A DNA stretch of 33,294 nt from contig JADGEE010000027.1 of NCBI GenBank assembly GCA_016744535.1, forward strand, positions 1 through 33,294. Direction: 5' to 3'. The position numbers and the translations under genes are program-made. The notes below the pieces were generated by a model. It was not told where the DNA came from and ran no database searches. It worked only from the letters and a program-made list of their open reading frames with translations. The stretch comes from Campylobacteraceae bacterium (GTDB lineage Bacteria; Campylobacterota; Campylobacteria; Campylobacterales; BB28). Positions within the stretch are counted from its first letter, which is position 1. Every line of letters begins with the position of its first letter. This document shows positions 7,465 to 16,065 of this stretch, one piece after another.

Positions 7465-8355
7465 GTGTTTAATAATATAGGTTTTAAAGAAATTAAAAAG
7501 GTTAGTTTTGGTTTAACTAATTTCAACTATTTAATAATTGATGAAAATAATAATAAATACTTTTTTAAAATATATAGATATAAGAGTATTGAATCTATAA
7601 CAAATGAGTTAAATTTTATAAATTATTTAGTTAAAAAAAACTTTCCTACACCAAAAATAATTATAAATCAAAATAGTGATAAATGCGTAGTTTTTGAATA
7701 CATTGATGGAAAACATCCAAAACAAAATATAGATAATATAATCAAAATTGGAAAATTAATTTCAAAATTACATAATATTAAAATTGATAGAGAAGTAAAT
7801 TTAAATATAGGATATTCGCTAAATTTAAAAGATATAAAAGAGTTTAAAAGTAATTTTAATACTAAATTAAATAATTTATTTGAAATTATACTTCTAAAAG
7901 TAGAATCTATTCCTTTTGATAATTTACCAAAAAGTGCTACACATTGTGATATTTTTTTAGATAATTTAATTGAATTTAATAATAAAGTATTTTTGATAGA
8001 TTTTGAAGAGTTAGCTTATGAAAATTCAATTTTTGATATTTGTAGGGCTATGTATGGATGTTGTTTTAAAAATAATAAACTAAATTTAAATTTAGTTAAA
8101 GTTATGATATATGAGTATCAAAAATATAGAAAATTAACTGATTTAGAAAAAGAGTATATTTATGAATATACTCTTTATGCAGGATTTATATCTATTTTTT
8201 GGAGATATAGAGAATTTAATATTAATAGATATGATAGTGAAAAAAGCTCTTTATATAAAGAATTTATAAATGCTTTAGAGATTTTATTGAATATGAAAAA
8301 AGAAGAATTTTTAAAAACTATTTTTTCAGCAATAAATTTTAACCTAATGTTATGA
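7465..8355 (+). CDS. Phosphotransferase of the APH/choline kinase/ThrB-II type
   Basis: A 296-residue kinase-like protein. The N-lobe shows KYFFKIYRY with the ATP-binding lysine. The Brenner motif is HCDIFLDN (H160, D162, N167), and LIDFEE with D179 is the Mg-binding aspartate. The HCDxFxDN form is closest to homoserine kinase type II (ThrB of the APH fold), but choline kinase and aminoglycoside kinase relatives share it, so the substrate is not settled. The start is a GTG at 7465 with TGAGG about 7 bases upstream; no in-frame ATG precedes it. It stands alone: the 144-base upstream gap is extremely AT-rich and the downstream gene has its own promoter. It is richer in Asn/Ile/Lys than its neighbours. 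Confidence 0.75.
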   Translation: MFNNIGFKEIKKVSFGLTNFNYLIIDENNNKYFFKIYRYKSIESITNELNFINYLVKKNFPTPKIIINQNSDKCVVFEYIDGKHPKQNIDNIIKIGKLISKLHNIKIDREVNLNIGYSLNLKDIKEFKSNFNTKLNNLFEIILLKVESIPFDNLPKSATHCDIFLDNLIEFNNKVFLIDFEELAYENSIFDICRAMYGCCFKNNKLNLNLVKVMIYEYQKYRKLTDLEKEYIYEYTLYAGFISIFWRYREFNINRYDSEKSSLYKEFINALEILLNMKKEEFLKTIFSAINFNLML

Positions 8356-8432
8356 TAAATATAATAATCAAAATAGTCTTATTTTGGTTACAGTATTTAA
8401 GATATAGTGATTTTTTATTAAACTTTTATTGT

Positions 8433-8438
8433 TATAAT
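8433..8438 (+). promoter_or_regulatory. -10 box of the CheY/HD-GYP operon
   Basis: TATAAT at 8433-8438 preceded by a T-rich stretch, the usual sigma-70 promoter form in Campylobacterota, where the -35 box is weak. The expected start point near 8445 leaves a short leader before the TTG start at 8474. Confidence 0.5.
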
Positions 8439-8473
8439 AGACAAAATAGACTTAATAATAAAAAGGGGATTAA

Positions 8474-8854
8474 TTGAATATTTTAGTCGTTGATGATTGT
8501 TCTATAATTACAGGTAGTGTTAAAAAAATTTTAAATAAAATAAGTAGAGTTGATAATATTTTTGAAGCTTGTAATGGTGTGGAAGCATTAGAAGTTTTAA
8601 ATAAAAATCCAGATATGAAAATTTTAATTATAGATTGGAATATGCCTATAATGAATGGTATGGAATTTATAGAAAAAATTAAAAAAATTAAAGAGTATAA
8701 AGATATATATATAATTATGATTACATCTGAGGGTTCAAAAGAGAAAATAATTAAAGCTATTAAAACTGGTATCGATAGTTATATTATGAAGCCTTTTACA
8801 ATGAAAGCTTTACAAATAAAACTAATACCAATAATTGAAAAATTGCCAAAATAA
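8474..8854 (+). CDS. Single-domain CheY-like response regulator
   Basis: 126 residues forming only a receiver domain. The acidic pair is D7/D8 in ILVVDDCS, the phosphoacceptor is D54 in LIIDWNMP, T84 lies in IMITSEG and K106 in YIMKPF, so the site looks fully functional. The start is a TTG at 8474 with AAGGGG as ribosome-binding site; it is the only start that leaves the first strand intact. Being a receiver with no output domain, it probably passes the signal by binding a partner, and the HD-GYP protein two genes downstream is the natural candidate. Whether it binds the flagellar switch like true CheY is unknown; chemotaxis cheY normally sits elsewhere. Confidence 0.85.
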   Translation: MNILVVDDCSIITGSVKKILNKISRVDNIFEACNGVEALEVLNKNPDMKILIIDWNMPIMNGMEFIEKIKKIKEYKDIYIIMITSEGSKEKIIKAIKTGIDSYIMKPFTMKALQIKLIPIIEKLPK

Positions 8855-8892
8855 AATTAAAAATTTTTAAAATAGTTTTTAAGGGAGAATAT

Positions 8893-9132
8893 ATGGAAGA
8901 GATAATAGAGAGTAAATCTGAAGTTCACACAAAATGCGAACTATGTTATGAAATCATTAAAACAAATGAAGATATTTTTAAGATAAAAGATAAAAATGGT
9001 GATAAGTATTATAAACTTTGTAAAAAATGTTTTTTATATAAAAAAGAGGAAGAGTTTAGAAATAGAGATAAAGGATTACTTACATATTTTAAGTGGTTTA
9101 AATATAATAATTTAGATAAAGAGTATTTTTAA
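8893..9132 (+). CDS. Small Cys-rich protein, possible zinc-binding knuckle
   Basis: A 79-residue soluble protein with two CxxC pairs: CELC near residue 15 and CKKC near residue 43, separated by about 25 residues (KTNEDIFKIKDKNGDKYYKL). This spacing fits a treble-clef or zinc-ribbon-like knuckle. I do not recognise a named family. It has a good ribosome-binding site (AAGGGAG) and lies 38 bases after the receiver gene and 21 before the HD-GYP gene, so it is probably co-transcribed with both. The aromatic C-terminus (YFKWFKYNNLDKEYF) could be a binding surface. A role in the same signalling unit is suggested only by position. Confidence 0.65.
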   Translation: MEEIIESKSEVHTKCELCYEIIKTNEDIFKIKDKNGDKYYKLCKKCFLYKKEEEFRNRDKGLLTYFKWFKYNNLDKEYF

Positions 9133-9153
9133 AATATTTCAAAAGGATTTATA

Positions 9154-10116
9154 ATGCAAGAGGAAGATAAAAAGATATCTGTTTTAAATATAAAAAAAGA
9201 GAAAAAAAATTTAGTTCCAATAAATACAAAAACTTTGAACTTAATAGTTTGGGATAATATAGATTTTGATTGTTACATAAAAGAAGATGATAAATATCAA
9301 ATTTTAATAAAAAAAGATACTCCATTTGATAGTGTTGAAAAAAAATTAAACTCACAAAAATCAATATTTATTGATCGAAAAGATTATCAAAACTATTTAG
9401 AGGATAATTTACAAAATATTACAAATAGCAATACTATATCACTAGATGAAAAATCAGAAATTATTTATGATACAGCTTCAAATATTATGCAAGATTTATT
9501 TAAAAATCCAAAAATCAATATAAATCGTTCAAAAAAAATAGTATATTCACTTATGGATAATATATTAAACAATGACGGTGCATTAAAATCTCTTATGAAA
9601 GTAACTTCTTATGACTATTATACTTATACTCACTCAATTGATGTAACAATTTATTCTCTTGGTTTAGCAAAAACTCTACTTTTTACAAGGGAAGAGTTAG
9701 AACAATTAGGGACAGCTGCTATTTTACACGATATTGGAAAAGCAAAAATTGACCATAATATTGTAAATAAAAGTGGAAAATTAACTGAAACAGAATTTTA
9801 TGAGATAAAAAAGCATCCAGTTTATGGTCATACAATAGCAGTTGAAAATGGTATTAGTGATAAGAATATACTCTCTGGAATTAGAAGTCATCACGAAAAA
9901 TATGACGGGACAGGTTATCCTGATGGTTTAACCAGAAATAAAATATCAGTTTTTGCTGAAATTATTGCAATAGCTGATATTTTTGATGCATTGACCACAA
10001 AACGCTCATATAAAGAGCCTTTTAGTACTTTTGATTCACTTCTTTTAATGAAAAAAGAGATGAGCCACCAATTAAACAATAAGTTTCTAAATAAATTTAT
10101 CACTTTATTAAGGTAA
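9154..10116 (+). CDS. HD-GYP domain cyclic-di-GMP phosphodiesterase
   Basis: 320 residues. The first about 90 form the small N-terminal domain common in such proteins (VPINTKTLN..., FDCYIKEDDKYQILIKKDTPFD). The HD-GYP domain covers about 125-320, with HD at 192-193 in ILHDIGKAKI, later histidines in KKHPVYGHT, and HHEKYDGTGYPDGL (246-259). All of the HD and GYP residues needed for metal binding and c-di-GMP hydrolysis appear present, so it should linearise c-di-GMP in the cytoplasm. No receiver is fused; the separate CheY-like protein two genes upstream may supply control. The C-terminus is slightly short after the FDALTTKRSYK stretch but covers the last helix. Confidence 0.9.
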   Translation: MQEEDKKISVLNIKKEKKNLVPINTKTLNLIVWDNIDFDCYIKEDDKYQILIKKDTPFDSVEKKLNSQKSIFIDRKDYQNYLEDNLQNITNSNTISLDEKSEIIYDTASNIMQDLFKNPKININRSKKIVYSLMDNILNNDGALKSLMKVTSYDYYTYTHSIDVTIYSLGLAKTLLFTREELEQLGTAAILHDIGKAKIDHNIVNKSGKLTETEFYEIKKHPVYGHTIAVENGISDKNILSGIRSHHEKYDGTGYPDGLTRNKISVFAEIIAIADIFDALTTKRSYKEPFSTFDSLLLMKKEMSHQLNNKFLNKFITLLR

Positions 10117-10146
10117 TATTATATAATAAAATAAAAAGGAGATGAT

Positions 10147-10428
10147 ATGATTTTATATGCTCAAGAGGATAATATAGAGTACATAAATAGAGAAGATATA
10201 GAGCTATTAAAAGCTGAACTTGACGATTTATTTAAAAAAATAGCAAATTTAGATAATAATTTAAATCGTAAAGATTTTTCAATTAGAAATAAAGAGGGAA
10301 AAGGTATTTTATTTGAAAAATTTTTAGCAAAGGAAGTTTTAAAAGGTATTAGAAAAACACTAACTGAAAGAATTGTAAAAAGAGAGAAAAATATTATCGT
10401 TTTAGAAGAAAAATTTAAAGAAGAATAG
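10147..10428 (+). CDS. Small helical protein, unknown function
   Basis: A 93-residue, highly charged protein predicted to be nearly all helix and probably coiled coil (ELLKAELDDLFKKIANLDNN, then RKTLTERIVKREKNIIVLEEKF). There is no signal peptide, membrane segment or cysteine. It starts 30 bases after the HD-GYP stop with an AAAGGAG ribosome-binding site, so it is likely the last gene of the receiver/HD-GYP operon. I do not recognise a family. It could be an accessory subunit for the phosphodiesterase; this is inference from position only. Confidence 0.6.
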   Translation: MILYAQEDNIEYINREDIELLKAELDDLFKKIANLDNNLNRKDFSIRNKEGKGILFEKFLAKEVLKGIRKTLTERIVKREKNIIVLEEKFKEE

Positions 10429-10549
10429 TAAGTAAGGAGAAAAGAAAACATTGAAATGTTTGTTTGTAATTTTTATAAGGAGGTTTAAACAAAAAGTGTT
10501 AACTTAGTTTAGTAGCTTTTTTTTGTTAACAGTAAAATTATAACAATAC

Positions 10550-10608
10550 TTTGATAATAGAAATTAAATAAATTGTTAATGAGTGTTAATTATTAGAAGA
10601 TTGAATTA
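10550..10608 (+). repeat. 59-bp dispersed repeat, copy 1 (inverted partner at 32872-32930)
   Basis: This stretch, which includes AATTGTTAATGAGTGTTAAT, is identical at 58 of 59 positions to the reverse complement of 32872-32930; the one difference is G at 10560 against A. Flanking sequences on both sides do not match, so the ends are sharp. It ends 21 bases before the IS256-like end at 10630. Confidence 0.9.
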
Positions 10609-10629
10609 TATAATGGAGTAAAAAGTCAA

Positions 10630-10736
10630 GACCGTTAAAAAAAGTGTGTCAAGTAACCACCAGTAACAAATTATACTTTTAAATATTGCTTAAATATACC
10701 TTCAAAAATAATTGACAATTGCCCAAAAGTTAAAGC
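10630..10736 (-). mobile_element. IS256-family remnant: terminal end plus last 21 codons of transposase
   Basis: The minus strand from 10736 reads ALTFGQLSIIFEGIFKQYL then KV and a stop at 10671-10673. This resembles the very C-terminal helix of IS256/mutator transposases (AL..F.I.FE.RL pattern). Just beyond the stop is GACCGTTAAAAAAAGTGTGT (10630-10649), which resembles IS256-type terminal inverted repeats with their ...GTGTGT core. A stop codon at 10737-10739 and lack of any further transposase homology show the rest has been lost. The two observations support each other, but the family name is from memory of the motif. Confidence 0.6.
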
Positions 10737-10778
10737 CTAATTTTTTACCATATCTTATATTTTTAAATTATGCAAAAA

Positions 10779-10877
10779 AGGAATTGAAAAAGGAATATTG
10801 CTAAAAAATTATTATCTCAAGGGATAGATTTAAACACTATTTCATTTATTACTGGGCTTAGTGTAGAAGATATTTAG
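10779..10877 (+). pseudogene. Degraded C-terminal tail of an Rpn-family nuclease
   Basis: From 10791 the plus strand reads NIAKKLLSQGIDLN, then TISFITGLSVEDI and a stop at 10875-10877. The gene at 2-751 ends IAKKLLKQNIDLN-IIVISTDLSIEEI. Just upstream another frame reads KGIEKG, matching the KEGEK region of the intact gene, so at least one frameshift is present. No start codon or nuclease core remains. It is the tail of a second, dead Rpn copy. Confidence 0.75.
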
Positions 10878-10934
10878 AATTTAATTTAGCAACTTTTTAA
10901 CCTCTTTAATATCCTTTTGTAAATTTTAATTTAA

Positions 10935-12725
10935 CTAATCAATTTTAAGCACTGCCAAAAAAGCCTCTTGTGGCAACTCTACTTTACCGATTGATTTCAT
11001 TCTCTTTTTACCAGCTTTTTGTTTCTCTAAAAGTTTTCTCTTTCTTGTAATATCTCCACCATAACACTTAGCAGTTACATTTTTACCCATAGATTTTACA
11101 GTCTCTCTTGCAATTACTTTACTTCCGATACTCGCTTGAACAGCTACTTCAAAAAGTTGTCTTGGGATTAACTCTTTCATACTTTTTACTAAATCTCTAC
11201 CTTTTGATTGAGATTTATCTCTATCAACTATAATCGAAAGGGCATCGACAACTTCACCCGCAACTTTTATATCAAGCTTAATTAAATTACCCTCTCTATA
11301 CTCAATTGGTTCATAATCAAAACTTGCATAACCTTTTGTGGCTGATTTTAATTTGTCATAAAAATCAATAATAATTTCATTCATTGGGATTGAATACTCA
11401 AGCATTACTCTCTCTTCTGTGATGTAATCCATTTTCTCTTGAGTTCCTCTTTTGTCATTTAACATTGTGATAATATTCCCTAAAAATTCCGCAGGTGTTA
11501 AAATTGTAGCTTTTACATAAGGCTCATATATCGTTTTTATTTTACCAATATCAGGCAATTCGCTAGGGTTTTCTACAAAAATTTCATCACTATTATTTAA
11601 CTCAACTCTATAAATTACAGTTGGTGCAGTTGCTATTAAATCTAAATTAAACTCTCTCTCTAATCTCTCTTTTACAACTTCCATATGAAGCATTCCTAAA
11701 AATCCAACTCTAAAACCAAAACCTAAAGCAACTGAAGTTTCAGGCTCATAAGAGATTGATGAGTCATTTAATTTAAGTTTATCTAACGCATCTCTTAAAT
11801 CTTCAAATTTATCAGTCTCTATTGGGTAAAGCCCAGCAAATACAAAGCTTTTTGCCTCTTCAAATCCTTCGATAATATTTTCTGTTGGATTTTTAAAATC
11901 TGTTATCGTATCACCAATTTGAACATCTTTTACATTTTTAAGTCCTAAAACAACGATACCAGTTTCACCAGTTTTTATCTCTTTTGTTTTAATTGGAGCA
12001 ATTGGATTTGGATACATTAAATCATTTACTTGATGTTGATTTTTTGTCCCCATAACTAAAATTTGTTGATTCTTTTTAATACTTCCATCAAACACTCTAA
12101 CAAGTGCCACAGCACCCAAATAGTTATCAAACCAACTATCATAAATAAGTGCTTTTGTGGGGGCGTTTTCATCTCCACTTGGAGGTGGAATTTTTTCTAT
12201 AATTACATCTAATAACTCTTTTATACCTTGACCTGTTTTTGCACTTGTTAAAATAGCATCAGAGCAATCTAAACCGATAGTTGTTTCAATTTCATCAATT
12301 ACTCTATCTGGATCAGCCGAGGGAAGATCTATTTTGTTTATAACTGGAATTATCTCTAAATCATCTTCAATTGCGATATAGACATTTGCCATAGTTTGAG
12401 CCTCAATCCCTTGGGCTGAATCTACAATTAATAATGCCCCATCACTACTTTTTAATGATTTGCTAACTTCATAACTAAAATCAACATGACCTGGGGTATC
12501 AATTAAGTTTAAAACATAAGTTTCTCCATCTTTTTCATAATTTAATCGAACACTTTGGGCTTTAATTGTGATACCTCTCTCTTTTTCAATATCCATACCA
12601 TCTAAGAGTTGAGCTTTCATCTCTCTATCACTTACAGCTTTACACTCTTGAATTAATCTATCTGCTAATGTACTTTTACCGTGGTCAATATGTGCGATAA
12701 TTGAAAAGTTTCTTATATTTTTCAT
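10935..12725 (-). CDS. lepA: Elongation factor 4 (LepA), ribosome back-translocating GTPase
   Basis: 596 residues, the normal LepA length. The GTPase domain shows [12 protein letters not shown], the switch II motif [12 protein letters not shown] and [12 protein letters not shown]. Next come domain 2 and the EF-G-like domains, then the LepA-specific C-terminal domain with [22 protein letters not shown]. LepA binds stalled or pre-initiation ribosomes under stress such as high ionic strength. It starts at the ATG at 12725 with AGAGGA upstream. It is divergent from the gene at 12837 across a 111-base spacer and its 3' end borders the mobile-DNA graveyard. No anomalies seen. Confidence 0.97.
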   Translation of the reverse strand: MKNIRNFSIIAHIDHGKSTLADRLIQECKAVSDREMKAQLLDGMDIEKERGITIKAQSVRLNYEKDGETYVLNLIDTPGHVDFSYEVSKSLKSSDGALLIVDSAQGIEAQTMANVYIAIEDDLEIIPVINKIDLPSADPDRVIDEIETTIGLDCSDAILTSAKTGQGIKELLDVIIEKIPPPSGDENAPTKALIYDSWFDNYLGAVALVRVFDGSIKKNQQILVMGTKNQHQVNDLMYPNPIAPIKTKEIKTGETGIVVLGLKNVKDVQIGDTITDFKNPTENIIEGFEEAKSFVFAGLYPIETDKFEDLRDALDKLKLNDSSISYEPETSVALGFGFRVGFLGMLHMEVVKERLEREFNLDLIATAPTVIYRVELNNSDEIFVENPSELPDIGKIKTIYEPYVKATILTPAEFLGNIITMLNDKRGTQEKMDYITEERVMLEYSIPMNEIIIDFYDKLKSATKGYASFDYEPIEYREGNLIKLDIKVAGEVVDALSIIVDRDKSQSKGRDLVKSMKELIPRQLFEVAVQASIGSKVIARETVKSMGKNVTAKCYGGDITRKRKLLEKQKAGKKRMKSIGKVELPQEAFLAVLKID

Positions 12726-12800
12726 TTTTTTATTTAATCCTCTAAAATTAAAAATTTTTGTAATTATATTATTAAATTATTGAATCCCTTAATAAATTTG

Positions 12801-12808
12801 TGATAATA
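12801..12808 (+). promoter_or_regulatory. Extended -10 box for the coiled-coil protein/mnmA operon
   Basis: TGATAATA inside TTTGTGATAATATC (12801-12808) is an extended -10 sequence 29 bases before the ATG at 12837, facing away from lepA. AGGGG in the leader serves as ribosome-binding site. Confidence 0.4.
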
Positions 12809-12836
12809 TCTAAAGTAAAAAATAGGGGCTAATAAA

Positions 12837-13319
12837 ATGAAAAAATTTTTAATAATTATTTCGTTAGTTATATTTTCATTTGCTAATGAAGTAGCAACTA
12901 AAGATGATATAAAAGAGTTAAGAAAAGATATAAAAGAGAATAATAGGTTACTCTTAGAAGTAATTAGGTCAAGTCAAGAATCTACAAATAAGAGATTCGA
13001 AGATATGCAAAAATATATGGATAAGAGGTTTGGAGATATGCAAAAATATATGAATAAGAGATTTGAATTTATGCAAAACTTAATGATGGGGCTTTTAGCT
13101 TCTATATTTGGAGCAATTGGTTATATGTTCTGGGATAGAAGAAAAACAATAGAAGAGGCAGAAGAGAAGTATAGTAAAAAATTAGATACTAAGCTTATAG
13201 AAAAAGCTGATAAAAAAACATTAGAAAAAATTATAACTATAATTGAAGAGTTAGCTAAAAAAGATAATATTGTAAAAGAAATTTTAGAAAAACATAATTT
13301 AAAAGTGATGAGAAGTTGA
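12837..13319 (+). CDS. Exported or membrane coiled-coil protein with internal 12-residue repeats (Bdr-like)
   Basis: 160 residues. The N-terminus (KKFLIIISLVIFSFA-NEV) is a signal peptide or anchor. A charged coiled coil follows, with three units of the type NKRFEDMQKYMD (about 51-85); the DNA repeats with a 36-base period. A membrane helix comes next (about 84-103, MMGLLASIFGAIGYMFW), then a Lys/Glu-rich helical tail. The plan resembles Borrelia Bdr proteins and small repeat proteins common in vent Campylobacterota. It ends one base before the ATG of mnmA, so the two are co-transcribed. Function unknown. The repeats make the copy number prone to slippage. Confidence 0.65.
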   Translation: MKKFLIIISLVIFSFANEVATKDDIKELRKDIKENNRLLLEVIRSSQESTNKRFEDMQKYMDKRFGDMQKYMNKRFEFMQNLMMGLLASIFGAIGYMFWDRRKTIEEAEEKYSKKLDTKLIEKADKKTLEKIITIIEELAKKDNIVKEILEKHNLKVMRS

Positions 13320-13320
13320 A

Positions 13321-14337
13321 ATGAAAAAAGTACTATTAGGTTTAAGTGGTGGGATAGATTCAAGTTATTCGGCATATTTATTGCAACAGCAAGGCTTTGA
13401 AGTTGAGGGAGTATATATGATACTTCACGATAGAGGTGCTAATTATCACGAAGACAATATCGCAAGAGTTGAAAAAATAAGCAAGTATTTAAATATAAAA
13501 TATCATATATTAGATTTAAAAGATAAATTTAGTAAATTTGTATTTAATCCATTTATTCAAATTTATATAGATGGTAAAACACCTAATCCTTGTGCTATAT
13601 GTAATCGTCATATTAAATTTGGAGCAATGTATGAGTTTGGAAAATCACTTGGAATTGATAAGTTAGCTACGGGACATTATCTTAAAAATGACGGTAAATT
13701 TTTATATCAAGCTAAAGATAAATCAAAAGATCAGAGTTATTTTCTATTTAATATAGATAAGAATATTTTAAAAAATTTGATTTTTCCGCTGGGTAATCTT
13801 TTAAAAGAGAAAGTTAAAGCCAAAGCTAAAGAGATAGAAGTTTTAAAAGATATTGCTGTTAGCAAAGAGAGTAATGATATATGTTTTGTAGATGGGGCTT
13901 ATACAGATATTTTAAGTGAATTTACAAATCCAAATCAGAGTGGTGAAGTTATTAAAGATGGCAAAGTTGTTGGAGTACATAAAGGTTATATGCACTATAC
14001 CATCGGTAAAAGAAGAGGATTTACTTATGAGGCTGGGCAAACTCCACATTATGTTACGAAAATTATTGCTGATAAAAATCAAATTGAAATAGGTGAATAT
14101 GAAAATTTAAAAGTTACAAAAATTTTAGCAAAAGATTTAAATATGTTTATAGATGAGTTAGAGTTTAAGGCTAGTGTTAAAATTAGATATAGAAGTAAAA
14201 AAATAGAATGCAATGTAAAAATTATTGATAGAATTGCACATATTGAGTTAAATGAACCTGTTTATGGTATTGCCCCATCTCAAGCAGCAGTATTTTATGA
14301 TGATGAAAAACTATTAGGGGGAGGTTGGATAATTTAA
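13321..14337 (+). CDS. mnmA: tRNA-specific 2-thiouridylase MnmA
   Basis: MnmA adenylates and thiolates U34 of Lys, Glu and Gln tRNAs. The 338 residues are near the lower end of the family. The PP-loop is SGGIDSS (9-15), the tRNA-binding ATGHY is at 116-120, and the C-terminal beta-barrel has VGVHKGYMHYTIGKRRG. The catalytic cysteines correspond to C94 in NPCAICN and C188 in NDICFVDG. An extra cysteine at C91 gives a CxxC plus C arrangement, the form linked to [4Fe-4S]-dependent thiolation rather than the DxxC form of E. coli. It sits one base after the coiled-coil protein gene. Convergent with the histidine kinase at 14375. Confidence 0.95.
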   Translation: MKKVLLGLSGGIDSSYSAYLLQQQGFEVEGVYMILHDRGANYHEDNIARVEKISKYLNIKYHILDLKDKFSKFVFNPFIQIYIDGKTPNPCAICNRHIKFGAMYEFGKSLGIDKLATGHYLKNDGKFLYQAKDKSKDQSYFLFNIDKNILKNLIFPLGNLLKEKVKAKAKEIEVLKDIAVSKESNDICFVDGAYTDILSEFTNPNQSGEVIKDGKVVGVHKGYMHYTIGKRRGFTYEAGQTPHYVTKIIADKNQIEIGEYENLKVTKILAKDLNMFIDELEFKASVKIRYRSKKIECNVKIIDRIAHIELNEPVYGIAPSQAAVFYDDEKLLGGGWII

Positions 14338-14374
14338 TATCCTATCTACATCTAATATAAACTAGATAAGAGTA

Positions 14375-15970
14375 TTATTTATTATGAGAGGGAAGAGGTA
14401 ATTCAATTATAAATTTTGCTCCATCATTTGAAGCAATAGCATAAATTTTTCCTAAAAAATGTTTTTCTACTATAACTTTACTCATATAAAGTCCTATACC
14501 TGATCCTTTATTCTCTTTTTTTGTACTGAAGTAAGAGTTAAAAATTTTATCTGCAATATTAGGGTCTATCCCTTTACCATTATCTAATATTTTTATTATT
14601 ACATTATCATCTGTTTTATGAATATTAATTTCAACTCTTCTATCTTTCTTTTTAGCCTCTAAAATACTATCTTTTGCATTTGTTAAAATATTTAAAAGAA
14701 CTTGCAATAAATCATTTGGATAACCATATGGTTTAATTTCTGGATTACTATTAACTATAAGATTTATATTATGAAATTTAAAACTAGCATCTACAATAGA
14801 GATTACATCATCTAAAACATTTTTAATATAAAAATCTTTTTTAATTCTATCAGTTTTAAAAAAATCTCTAAAGTTATCAATTGTTTGTGACATTTTTTCT
14901 ATTAAAGTTCTTGCCTCGTGATAATACTCTTCAAATTTATCATTAGTGATATTTCCTCTTAATACTTTTGATTTTATACTATATAAAATTAAACCTAATG
15001 AATTTATAGGTTGTCTCCATTGATGTGCAATATTTCCTATCATTTCACCCATCGCAGCGGAACGAGATTGTTGAATTAAAATATGGTCTTTTTCTCTATT
15101 TGCATTAACTTCTTCATCAACTTTTGATTTTAAAAATTTATTTAGCTCTTCTAATTCACTTGTCTTCTCTTCAAGTTTCTCGGTCTTTTCAAAAACTTTT
15201 TTTTCAAGATTTTTATTTAAATCCTCAATTACATCAAAAGCGTCTTTTATTTCAATTAAAACTTCATTTGTAACCTTTATAATATCTTCTCTCTCATCAT
15301 TATATTTTATATTTTTAAAAATAATTGGCTCAATATTATTAAGTTTTAAGTTTTTTAATCTATTTGCAAGTTTAGTAAATGGAAGTAGCAAAAATTTAAT
15401 AATAATAGAAAATATAGTAATAGATATAAAAATAAGAATAGTTACTATAAATGTAAATTTTTTATAATTTGAAATTGTATTCAAGAATGGAGTTGCAGAA
15501 TAAAAAACTATCATTTGAGTATTATCTCTCCAATATTTTAAATTTTTAGCTCTCACAAAATATGGTAATTTTCTATCTTTAAAAAGTAAAGTTTCATCTC
15601 TTTCTGGTACAGGTAATTTACTATAATTTAACTCTGAAACTTCATCTAAAAGTTTTCCATCTTTTTTAATAATAACTCTACCTACACTCTCTAAAGTTAT
15701 AACTTTTTTTAAAACATCGTGTAGTGTCTCTTCAATCTCTAAATCTACTGCAATATTAATTTCAGGCTCAACAAAACGAATGATATCATCAATTCTATAC
15801 TCAACATGTGTTCTTAGCATAGGATATGTAATAAAATAGTTATATGAGTAAAATATAGAGATAATCAATGCAAACATAAAAAAATTGATAAGAGCAATTT
15901 TTTTACTAATAGAGAAGACACTAATTCTAGACTTAAGGTTTTTTAAAATATAAATTATATCATTTAACAT
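14375..15970 (-). CDS. Orphan membrane sensor histidine kinase
   Basis: 531 residues from the ATG at 15970, chosen because GAGAG lies 7-8 bases upstream; a GTG at 15985 would add five residues. The layout is: membrane helix about 25-47, a periplasmic domain of about 120 residues (50-168), a second membrane helix (170-196) and a HAMP-like linker (LLLPFTKLANRLKNL). A long coiled coil (245-300) is followed by the H-box SAAMGEMIGNIAHQWRQP with H316. The ATPase domain contains NILTNAKDS, DNGKGID and GSGIGLYMSK. The IAHQWRQP type is very common in Campylobacterota. No response regulator is adjacent, so the partner is unknown. The next gene, flagellin, is divergent. Confidence 0.88.
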   Translation of the reverse strand: MLNDIIYILKNLKSRISVFSISKKIALINFFMFALIISIFYSYNYFITYPMLRTHVEYRIDDIIRFVEPEINIAVDLEIEETLHDVLKKVITLESVGRVIIKKDGKLLDEVSELNYSKLPVPERDETLLFKDRKLPYFVRAKNLKYWRDNTQMIVFYSATPFLNTISNYKKFTFIVTILIFISITIFSIIIKFLLLPFTKLANRLKNLKLNNIEPIIFKNIKYNDEREDIIKVTNEVLIEIKDAFDVIEDLNKNLEKKVFEKTEKLEEKTSELEELNKFLKSKVDEEVNANREKDHILIQQSRSAAMGEMIGNIAHQWRQPINSLGLILYSIKSKVLRGNITNDKFEEYYHEARTLIEKMSQTIDNFRDFFKTDRIKKDFYIKNVLDDVISIVDASFKFHNINLIVNSNPEIKPYGYPNDLLQVLLNILTNAKDSILEAKKKDRRVEINIHKTDDNVIIKILDNGKGIDPNIADKIFNSYFSTKKENKGSGIGLYMSKVIVEKHFLGKIYAIASNDGAKFIIELPLPSHNK

Positions 15971-16065
15971 TTTATTCTCTCTCACTTTAAATTATAAAAG
16001 TATTATATAAATATAAAAATAAAAAACTTGTTAGTTTTTTTAATTTTATATTTTTATCTTAACTA

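Larger units (their letters stand above)
10429..10934. other. 506-base gene-free region packed with mobile-element remnants
   Basis: No intact gene is present. From left to right: a weak hairpin AAACATT-GA-AATGTTT (about 10446-10462) and a GTTAAC...GTTAAC pair (about 10499-10530); a 59-bp sequence (10550-10608) found again inverted at 32872-32930; an IS256-like terminal end and transposase tail (10630-10736); and a frameshifted Rpn tail (10779-10877). It looks like a recombination or insertion hot spot between two operons. Confidence 0.6.

Noticed and set aside
9149-9364. A 71-codon minus-strand frame opposite the HD-GYP gene
   Set aside because: It lies wholly inside a well-supported gene, is Leu/Phe-rich as expected from reading the complement of Lys/Asn codons, and has no ribosome-binding site.
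10446-10530. Hairpin and GTTAAC pair as a clear terminator or integration site
   Set aside because: Stems are short (7 and 6 bases), there is no clean T run, and no integrase gene is nearby; kept only as a note in the gap description.
12990-13085. Tandem 36-base repeats considered as a CRISPR array
   Set aside because: Units are contiguous without spacers, are in frame and encode NKRFEDMQKYM-type coiled-coil repeats.
15971-15985. GTG at 15985 as start of the orphan histidine kinase
   Set aside because: The GAGAG that would be within this extension is well spaced as ribosome-binding site for the ATG at 15970; the five extra residues add nothing conserved.
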